64,000 nucleotides of DNA, from assembly GCA_012845835.1 (NCBI GenBank), contig JABAKD010000004.1, positions 10,675,022-10,739,021 on the forward strand. Direction: 5' to 3'. Numbering within the stretch: the stretch's first letter is position 1; each line of letters opens with the position of its first letter. The position numbers and the translations under genes are program-made. Under the pieces are notes generated by a model. It was not told the origin of the DNA, did not search any database, and was given only the letters and a program-made list of their open reading frames with translations. The stretch is from Undaria pinnatifida (Eukaryota > Sar > Phaeophyceae > Laminariales > Alariaceae). This document shows positions 58,001 through 64,000 of the stretch, in pieces.

Positions 58001-61000
58001 TGTTCAGCTGAAGCGAGTTTTTAATTTGCGATCGCGCCAGAAAAACAGGAACTATTTTCCACACCCATCCGCACGCCTGGTTTCTCCATGTCCTGTCCGA
58101 CCACCTGATTTCACCGACAAAAGAAACAACAGAAAACGAACAGGTGTAACTACTGAGACAGCAGCGCAGCAGCATGTACCAGCAGAGTTGGCTTGGGTCG
58201 GGTTGGGTTAAGTTGGCAACAGTTCCAAATATCCACCAGCACTAGTACCTAGGGAGACGTACAGTGCCTGACCAGGCCTCTGATACCTGTGGTATGTGCG
58301 AGTGGAATGGTAGCGAGGCCAGGTTGCCTCATATGTGCGATGAGTCCCACATCCTTTTAAGGTCGCATGCAACGGTTGCGGGTGCTATTTATCTAAGGTT
58401 TGCCACGGGAGGAACTATATACCCTACCCAAAGACGGATTGATCTTGAGAAAAAAACGGAAGTGCAACCCGATTACAATCTCATCATCTTGACGTACAAT
58501 AAGAAATACCACCGTAAACATGTTGTCCCCCATAAAACCGTGTGTCGTTTCCGTGCACCAAATTGCCCTGATGTATACACTGGGGTGATATATTCTGAAA
58601 GAACAACAGCGCGAAACGAATACCATTCACTAATGCTCTGAGCATTAGCTAATGGTCCCCCATGAAACCGGGTTGTATCCTTTCCGTGCACCAAATCGCC
58701 CCGATGTACGCACTGGGGTGATACATTCAGAAAGAACAACAGCGCGAAACGAATACCATTCGCTAATGCTCGGAGCATTAGCTAATAGTATTCCTCCGGT
58801 GCTGTCGTTGCTTCTGAACGTATCACACCAGGGTTGCATCAGGGCCATTTCGTGCACGGAAACGATTAAGTAATAGCTAATGGTATTATTTTCATGCTTT
58901 CGTTGTTTTTCGACGTGTCACACCAGGGACTGAATCAGAGCGATTTAGTGCACGGAAACGACTCAGCCCGTTTTCAGAATGAAATATTTTAAGCCACTTC
59001 AGTTACATCAACATTAACACCACCAAATACTTGATCTCCATCTTTCTTTCGGTCTAACACCATTCGTGCAGTAGCTCCTATTATGTATCCATCAAGCTGT
59101 CTAAACTTACTACCCCCCCCCCCGCCCCCCCTGGGCACACCCCCCCCTCCCACCAATCACCACAAGGTAATGCACCCACAAGGCGGTTACGTTGTACTCC
59201 CATTGCTGTCTCTGGAAGTGGTCATACCGGAAGTTAAACTAACTCATTGAAACTGTCATCCATATGCAAGTCCGTAAGTCCGTCTTACGAGCAGTTCTTG
59301 GAAGGATGCAGCCCACCCTTCATGCAACTCGTCGACCACCTCACGACGCGTGGCGCTTGGTGCAAGCAATGTCTGCCCGATCGGTGAAAACCCGGTGTGC
59401 TCCGTCCTGGCGTTGTAGGGATGCGAGGGTCTAATAGCTATGGTCATACGACTACAGCCATGCATAAATATCGAGCACCCCCCCCTCCCCGCCCATAACC
59501 AGTATTAAGATAATATCTAGAAGCTGGTGCGCTCCACGGCCTTCAGATTATGCCCCCCTCTAAACGGGCTGTATAGATTCCGTGCGCAGATTGATTGAAA
59601 GGCTTGACGTATTTGTATCACCCTGTTGACCCTGGTACGACTAAGGGGAGTCACCGACCTGTATCCTTCATGACGACGTACACAATACGTAATACAAGCT
59701 CGATCGGAGTGTCACACACAGGTTGCAAATATTACTTTAAACGAAATCCTCGATGTCACAGATCTGTGACATGTTTTGTAAATTTGAAAAAAAAACAATT
59801 GCGCCTCCCTCGCTCCCTATACATGTGGTATATGTTTCGTCTCTCAGATGAGCTCGGCGGTGTTCGCATTGAGCCTGAACCGCCAATGAAAAGTCTTTGT
59901 GTGGCAATTACCAAAGCTTATTTCCAGCGAAATCGAGTTTCTGATTCAAACGCGCCCCAAGAGCAAGGGCCCGTTTGAAGCTCGAATATACGGCCATGGT
60001 TCTACGACTGTCGACCGAGATCTGCGATTTTCATTACATTCTCCAGCCGGCGCACATAAATTGATGGCAGTTACAAGCATCCTGCTGCACGGGTGCCTAA
60101 CGAGAGGCCAAGGTTCATGTAGGGGGATTATTATGTTGTTTTGTGGGGGCTTGTTTTGGAGTGGCTTGGGGCCACTCGCGCGAGCGACCCCCCTCTTTCT
60201 TTTGAGTCGTAAACTTTCGTGGCGTTATTTACAACTTTTGCTATATCAATCCGCAATTGAATGTTAAGGTGCGCCATTAGTCGTCTCATGTAGGTTGTTA
60301 TGTAAATGAGGAACAAAGCCAGAAGTTCAAGTGGCGCAAACCCGGGAGTGAAAAAAGGTGGGTCCCCCCCCTGTCTTAGCTTTGATCAAAAGCTATACTG
60401 TCTTACGACATAGCCCTCCCGTGGTTCTCCGCCTTGTTTGGTGGTAGTGTCCTGCGCTGGTGCGGGTGACCAAGAAGCCCCCGGGGAATGAAGTGAGCAA
60501 TGCGAGCTGCAAGCTCGTTTTTCGACTGCAGGGTGGTGCAAAGACGTTCAACCTATTCCGCAAGGTAAAGCAATGCTGTGCGGTAGTATCGGTCCTCCAC
60601 CAAGGTACAATAACACAGAATAGGGCACCTATTGACCATGGTGAGTGCTGTAGACAAAAATGAAGCGAGAAGTAGGCATAGAAGGGAGTTAGGATTTTGG
60701 GCATACCTGCAGTAGTAGGTTTCCTTCTGTTTCCGTGGCGTACTTCTTTCGAGAATATTGTAAGTGATGAACGTTGAATCTCATGCTGCACATTGCCGGA
60801 TGGAAAGGACAGCAATAATAGTAATAAATACTACGAGTACGCATTCCGGGCTGGCTTTTGGGGGGGGGAGGGGGTGTGCGTATAATGGCTCCTAGATCCT
60901 TGAATCGTTCCTGTAAATGTTAGCTTCTTTTCTTTTGACCCCGTTTCTTATCACAGTAGGTATTCTGCTGTACTGTACTGTCCCAGGCGAGAGTGTCCCA

Positions 61001-62890
61001 TTCCAACCAGTTGGCTGACCTTGGCTGAAAGTGCTTGTCATTGTTGACACGGTGCGGCTCTCCCGTAGCGCTGCTGAAATAGGACCTGTTGCTGGCATAG
61101 TGCCGGTGTAATCACTCGGCACGATTGGGGCCCGCTCTGCTAGTGGCGCTATCGGCACTATGCCCAACGGCGCCGGTGTTTGGTACAACCACTGCCTGTA
61201 TTGTTGGCACAGGCACATGCCGGTACTATAGGGGGACCACCGCCGCTGTAGACTGTCGCGCGCAATCAGCAGATCTATTACGCCACTTGCGGGTATACCT
61301 CTAGCATATTTCTTATTTGGAAGTAAGTGTATATGAAAAATACGCACTTGGTGTAGCGGCTCCTGACTTTCATATTTCCCCAGAATTTTCAGGTTAAGCT
61401 TGTTGTGGGCACGGTTGGGACCCGCTTTTTGCAACATACAAAGGTAGGAAAACGTATTTTTTAACGTTTGTTTTCGCCGATTTTTCGTGTGTTAGGTTGG
61501 CCTTGGATTGTAACTTTCGACGGTTTCAATACTATTCTGGTATGCTTTCCTACACAACCTACCCAACTAAAGTTGGTACATGGCAAAAACCCTACTGTCG
61601 TAGAATAAAAATGAATGGTGTTCGAACGATGCTGGGGAGTCTCCCAGGTGAAGAATATCGTCCAGTCTAACTTGGCTGGGTCAAAAAGTACCACCCCTGT
61701 CCGGGAACGCCGGAAGGCAGGAGCATCTTGTTACTCGAGACGTCGAAACTAAAACGGGCAGATAGGAAATTGATCGACCGTTCGTTTTCGTTTTCGTGCA
61801 ATACACCTGTGGTTCCTCATTATCCACCAACTTTTTGTGGCCCTGTCAAAGGAATAGTGTCGGTTGGTCTCTGTTACCCTTCGCCCCCCGCCATCGCGTG
61901 CTCACTTAGGCAATTGCGGTGCTTATATCCACGGTCGCAAAACATGGAGAGGAGCACCAGAGCTCTAGAACCATCAAGGCGAGTGTTGTGAGCTCCAACG
62001 ATGTGCCGGTGAGGGTGGTACGCACGCGATATGTTGCTCTACTCCGACCGATATGTAATTCCCACCGGTCCGAGCTACGGGGTCCCCATTTTCACTACGC
62101 GATCGGCCTTGCACCTCACTCAAACTCGAAGTTTAACATATTTTGTTGGCGAAGCGTAGCAGCCAATTTCACGGCGAGGCATATCGCGAAATTGTATCCA
62201 AAAGGCTCAAAAGCGTTAATATAGGAAAATCTCTCGCGCGAGTGGCCCCTGAGCCGCTAAAATGAAAGGCCTTCAAGTGACTAGTAGTGACTAATAGTGA
62301 CTAGTAGTAGTGGCTTGTTAAAGTGACTATTACAATCGTAACTAGTAATGGTTTCTTACAGTGACTAGTAGTGACTAATCGTGACTAGTCGTAGTGGCCT
62401 ATTAAGGTGGTTACAGTAGTAGTGACTACGGTATGTAGTGCAATACCGTACCCTTCGTCTATCGAGTACGGACAAGCTGCACCGCGATTCAAGACATTGC
62501 GCTTTTTTTTTGGTAATCGGACGCATTGACGTGCTTGTAGCCCTTCATGCCCTTGATCGTAGCAGATCCGTGATTTATGGCTTCGTGGTTGTGCGGGTCG
62601 ACAGCCAGCTACTGCCCATATTCGAACTGGGCGCCATGACCGTAGATGTCACCCCTCAACGATCGCGGATAATTGAGTATACCAGGTACTAGGTGTGTTG
62701 TAGTACATGTATCTCCACCACGACTTGGGTGCAACAGCCACTGCCAAGATGTGATGAAGGCGTTTTTACTGCGGGAGATCCCAAAACAAACGCTCAGTTG
62801 GTTTACTATGCGTCAACAAAGGACGATGTTATACCTTTTGTTCAATCATATTTGGAGCTTCCACACGCCGGACAGACCAGATCCCTATAG
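43063..62890 (+). CDS. SYCP2-like protein: helical-repeat plus Spt16M-like domain (meiotic chromosome axis candidate)
   Basis: Eleven exons, about 481 aa: 43063-43188, 47105-47270, 48174-48319, 50833-50985, 51854-52060, 53442-53528, 57820-57960, 60448-60564, 61393-61443, 61910-62008 and 62738-62890. All phases agree; Asp98 is split across a GC-AG intron (donor GCAAGT at 47271). Residues 1-255 are short amphipathic helices like ARM/HEAT repeats. Residues about 275-430 look beta-rich. Shared with vertebrate SYCP2, in order: R-T-Q-E-I-A-F-E, then F-E-S-Q-V-R-S-M-L-A-T-I-N near S-F-P, then K-W-L-D-V-G-G-D-S-I-S with S-W-E-E-D about 15 residues on and I-P-A-S-V-V after it. SYCP2 organises the synaptonemal complex axis in meiotic nuclei. 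The gene model is strong; the family assignment is from remembered motif order and needs a profile or structure search. The last exon is uncertain (see 63297-63584). Confidence 0.78.
43207..44390. repeat. Spaced copies of a module of about 60 bp in SYCP2-like intron 1
   Basis: A degenerate block (TCTCGCGAAATC, GATCGCAG, CAGTCGGCCACGCTG, CTAATGTGAT) recurs near 43207-43262, 43360-43412, 43793-43842, 44075-44110 and 44330-44375, separated by related sequence. Interspersed with it is the exon 1 copy at 43953-44030. Confidence 0.6.
43953..44030 (+). pseudogene. Decayed copy of SYCP2-like exon 1 3' part
   Basis: AGCCTGCGAGGGAGATCA and the next 60 bp match 43110-43185, reading A-C-E-G-D-H-D-T-V-A-T-V-E-C-F in place of A-C-E-G-D-Q-D-T-L-A-T-I-E-A-F. 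The donor is not preserved. Confidence 0.8.
45690..45935. mobile_element. MITE-like element (terminal inverted repeat GTGCTACGATAGAGGT-type)
   Basis: Left end GACGCATGCTACGGCAGAGGT. The right end reads as its inverted partner, CTACCTCTATCGTAGCACGGGTC. Internal landmarks in order are GGTTCCTCAATTTGGGAGCT, CTGATTTCGAGAAAAATAA, CCATGGCCTGGGTACACAAC, CGGCGATTTTAGGTTAAGGAG and CCGTCATTCA. No frame spans it. It shows close similarity to 49120-49356. It lies in SYCP2-like intron 1. Confidence 0.72.
46500..46766 (-). mobile_element. tRNA-derived SINE-like element, copy B
   Basis: On the minus strand the head contains TGGCGTATCAGG (A-box-like) and GTTCGAGCCC (B-box-like) about 45 bp apart, with CGGTGG/CCACCG complementarity around them. 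The body (CTTTTTCTTGTGGAT, GCGGAAAGCGCGAGAGCGTG, GATAAAAATTGAAGGCAAG) and the CCTGTGACCACGGCTTG end match copy A at 9880-10130. Boundaries are approximate. Confidence 0.6.
46949..47190 (+). repeat. Tandem duplication of 121 bp that contains SYCP2-like exon 2 acceptor and 5' end
   Basis: Unit 1 (46949-47069) copies the CTG-rich polypyrimidine region and the exon start at 47105. In unit 1 the frame is broken by TAG two codons in (GTG-GTA-TAG) and the acceptor reads AAG, not CAG. Unit 2 holds the functional exon edge. Confidence 0.85.
47826..47900 (+). repeat. Dispersed repeat of about 70 bp (TAGTCATTTGAC family)
   Basis: GTACTCATT, TTAGTCATTTGACGATTGGCCACGC and CGGAGCACCGCTC match 23153-23216 on the same strand and 53880-53960 inverted. 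Confidence 0.65.
48420..48692. mobile_element. MITE-like element, diverged copy
   Basis: It shares TTTTTTTCTGAGAGTCCTC, CCATGGGCTAAG, GGCGATTTTGGGGTTA, GGAGCCCCCGTCATTCAGAA and the right end TGCTGCCTCTGTCGTAGCGTGCGTCC. The left inverted repeat is eroded. SYCP2-like intron 3. Confidence 0.55.
49120..49356. mobile_element. MITE-like element, well-preserved copy
   Basis: Left end GACCCATGCTACGATAGAGG, right end GTGCTATCGTAGCGTGTGTCC. The internal order matches 45690-45935, including GGTTCCTCAAATTGGGAGCT and GGCTTGGGTACACAACAAGA. Confidence 0.72.
52503..52792. mobile_element. MITE-like element, copy in SYCP2-like intron 5
   Basis: Left end CATGCTACGGTGACGGCACA, right end CCTACTTTTATCGTAGCGTG, with GGAGCCCCGTCAGTCAGAAA before the right end as in other members. 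Confidence 0.6.
53130..53310 (+). repeat. TG-rich microsatellite
   Basis: An imperfect GTGTGTGCGTGT run of about 180 bp lies in SYCP2-like intron 5. Confidence 0.9.
54036..54290 (+). repeat. Dispersed repeat of about 250 bp, copy 2
   Basis: Near-identical in order to 13907-14160, about 85-90 percent by eye. The partial inverted third copy is at about 59590-59745. Confidence 0.78.
54640..55935 (+). repeat. Clustered GTCGAGTCATGCTACGGTAGGGGCCC-like units
   Basis: At least ten spaced units near 54655, 54810, 55143, 55205, 55290, 55345, 55397, 55702, 55750 and 55912. Each is built from TCGAGTCATGC, TACGGTAGG, GGCCCAAGCGGG and CTCGCTGTCG. They share the CTACGGTAG word with the MITE ends but lack their interior. 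Confidence 0.65.
55445..55690 (+). repeat. Dispersed direct repeat of about 230 bp, copy 1
   Basis: GAAnCTGTCATCC, GCAGCCCACCCTTCATGC, GATGTCTGCC, GTCGGTnAAAACC and GCGAGGGTC recur in the same order at 59244-59475. Confidence 0.7.
56950..57192. mobile_element. MITE-like element, copy in SYCP2-like intron 6
   Basis: Left end GCATGCCACGATAGAGATGC, right end CGCTACCTTTTATCGTATCACGC, with GGTTTGGGATTAAGGAGCCCC and CGTCTTTCGGA inside. Another copy follows at about 57205-57450. Confidence 0.6.
58530..58975. repeat. Foldback structure: two direct and two inverted units of about 125 bp
   Basis: Units at about 58533-58650 and 58655-58775 run TTTCCGTGCACCAAATnGCC, GTGATAnATTC, GAAAGAACAACAGCGCGAA, and TAATGCTCnGAGCATTAGCT. 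From about 58795 to 58975 the order is inverted twice (GTCGTTGCTTCTGAACGTATC, then AATCAGAGCGATTTAGTGCACGG). A long hairpin is possible. SYCP2-like intron 7. Confidence 0.78.
59244..59475 (+). repeat. Dispersed direct repeat of about 230 bp, copy 2
   Basis: Second copy of the sequence at 55445-55690; see that entry. Confidence 0.7.
59590..59745 (-). repeat. Dispersed repeat of about 250 bp, partial inverted copy 3
   Basis: On the minus strand: AGGATACAGGTCGGTGACTC, CCAGGGTCAACAGGGTGAT and GTGTGTGACACTCCGATCG match the family at 13907-14160 and 54036-54290. Confidence 0.65.
62276..62425. repeat. GTGACTAGTA microsatellite-like tract
   Basis: About 150 bp of permuted TAGTGACTA, AGTAGTGGC and TTAnGGTG units, in SYCP2-like intron 10. 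Confidence 0.75.
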
Positions 62891-63296
62891 ATGTCTTGCA
62901 TGGTCAACAAATCGCTGGCCTATATGATGATCGGCATGCCCTAGAGATCGTGTTTCCGGGTGAGAGTCGGACGATCTGAATGGCCTAACACTGTTTACTG
63001 GATCGGACCTGTGCTGCACAGGTCCCGAATAGCGTAACACAACGACAAACATGGGATCTGGATGAACTAGATTATGGTTTGTCCCATTTGTGTGGCATCT
63101 TCCGCCTCTTGCAGTGCGGCCTAGTTTGGTGTGCTGCACAAACTTAGGGCATTCTGAAGTCACCCAGAGGCTTACACTAAAGGGCTTTAGGCATTTACGC
63201 GCGGTTTTGCGGATACACGCTTGAAATTAGAGTTGGAAGGTTTTTTGAAGTGGTATCATGGTTAAGATATGGTCACTGTGCCGCCTCCGTTTGCAG

Positions 63297-63584
63297 GCCG
63301 AAGCCACCGGTAACCAGTGCTTTTCAGACATCGCACAATCACCCCTACCTAGCAACTCGTCAACAGCGCGTGATACACAGCCAACGCCACATATTGAGAC
63401 AACCTCTATAATACACAAACAAAATGACGCTTGTCAGGGTCACCCCAGCGGGAAAGACCGCCGCCAGCCAAACAAGCAGCTTTCACCAGCGATCGTGCGT
63501 GGCATTCATGGGAACGAGGCGAAGCGTGCTCGGCGGCCGGAAGAAACCCCGACGAAAGCGACCGAACCACAGGCGAGAACGTGA
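63297..63584 (+). CDS. Possible alternative 3'-terminal exon of the SYCP2-like gene, or separate ORF
   Basis: A strong acceptor (CCGCCTCCGTTTGCAG) at 63281-63296 opens a 95-codon frame in phase 0 ending at TGA. It is Ser/Thr/Gln-rich and turns basic near the end (E-A-K-R-A-R-R-P), a plausible nuclear localisation signal. A disordered basic tail would suit an SYCP2-like protein. No convincing donor was found in the exon at 62738-62890, so this could join directly after 62008 as an alternative to that exon. It could also start its own short gene (ATG at 63258). Confidence 0.4.
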   Translation, partial: AEATGNQCFSDIAQSPLPSNSSTARDTQPTPHIETTSIIHKQNDACQGHPSGKDRRQPNKQLSPAIVRGIHGNEAKRARRPEETPTKATEPQART

Positions 63585-64000
63585 TCAACGTAATTTCAAG
63601 CGAAAACGCGGGCTGCTAACTTCACCGCACCCGGTGTAAGGACCCCTTCCGAGATTGTTGTTTAACGACCGCCGACCATCAACGCACACAGCTTGACGAC
63701 AGTAAACAACAGTATGCTGCTCGAGTCCCAGCGGCAGATACACTAAGTTTTTCGAAATTTAGCCATGGAATGGTAGAGGGGATACTTTGGGGGTGGGGCA
63801 TACGGATCTGGTCACCAGGAAAGGGTTTAGTTGATTGCGGCGTTCTTGTTTGGTATTCTTATTCACTACGATCGCAGCCTTAAGCTTGCAATATGAGCCG
63901 GGTTTCCTGTTCAATCGGATGCAGTGACGTAGCTTGCTGTCGTTGATCGTTCACAGTATTATAGCCCATATGCTATTGGTCCATACTCTAGAACGCGAGC
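63585..64000. other. Right edge, no feature seen
   Basis: I see no exon, repeat or RNA gene in this stretch. It may be 3' flanking sequence of the plus-strand gene. Confidence 0.5.

Noticed and set aside
59858..59978. Plus-strand terminal-looking exon frame (D-E-L-G-G-V-R-I-E-P) after CTCTCAG
   Set aside because: It lies between exons 7 and 8 of the SYCP2-like gene, has the wrong phase for the upstream exon and ends in a stop, while exons 7 and 8 join cleanly without it.
60892..61437. Minus-strand ORF of 181 codons
   Set aside because: Its start region is the antisense of the plus-strand exon 61393-61443, which has good splice sites and phase; the rest has no recognisable protein features.

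Overview
This is a nuclear window from a eukaryotic alga, most likely an ochrophyte (stramenopile with a secondary red plastid) and perhaps a brown alga. Two predicted proteins begin with a signal-peptide-like stretch followed at once by Phe in an F-V-A-P context (residue 22 of the DUF1415 protein, residue 27 of the mTERF protein). That matches the ASAFAP-type cleavage motif of plastid-targeted ochrophyte proteins. Genes are split into short exons (36 nt to about 1 kb) by introns of about 0.2 to 5.2 kb. Donors are mostly GTGAGx-like. The species is inference; the exon/intron structures come from reading splice sites and checking that the reading phase is kept across every junction.

Five genes can be assembled. 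(1) 63-3685, minus: a low-complexity protein of unknown function whose 3' part lies outside the window. (2) 10805-17059, plus: a small two-helix membrane protein matching the Pkr1 family of V-ATPase assembly factors. (3) 19286-24653, minus: an organelle mTERF-repeat protein, 5 exons, 535 aa. (4) 28915-42033, minus: a plastid-targeted DUF1415 protein, 9 exons, 614 aa. (5) 43063-62890, plus: a helical-repeat plus beta-domain protein resembling the meiotic axis protein SYCP2, 11 exons, about 481 aa. Genes 4 and 5 are divergent and share a 1.03 kb promoter interval. Genes 2 and 3 are convergent.

The rest is intergenic or intronic and rich in repeats. Pkr1 intron 1 holds a complete non-autonomous hAT-type DNA transposon (11465-13207) with 18-bp perfect terminal inverted repeats and an 8-bp target-site duplication, and then long guanine runs (14.2-14.85 kb). 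The introns of gene 5 carry a TIR-bearing MITE-like family, a tRNA-like SINE copy, a foldback structure and several dispersed repeats. A recurring oddity is that at least seven exons have a decayed partial copy of their own edge, usually with the splice-site side, in the neighbouring intron. I found no rRNA, no convincing tRNA, no CRISPR and no viral genes.
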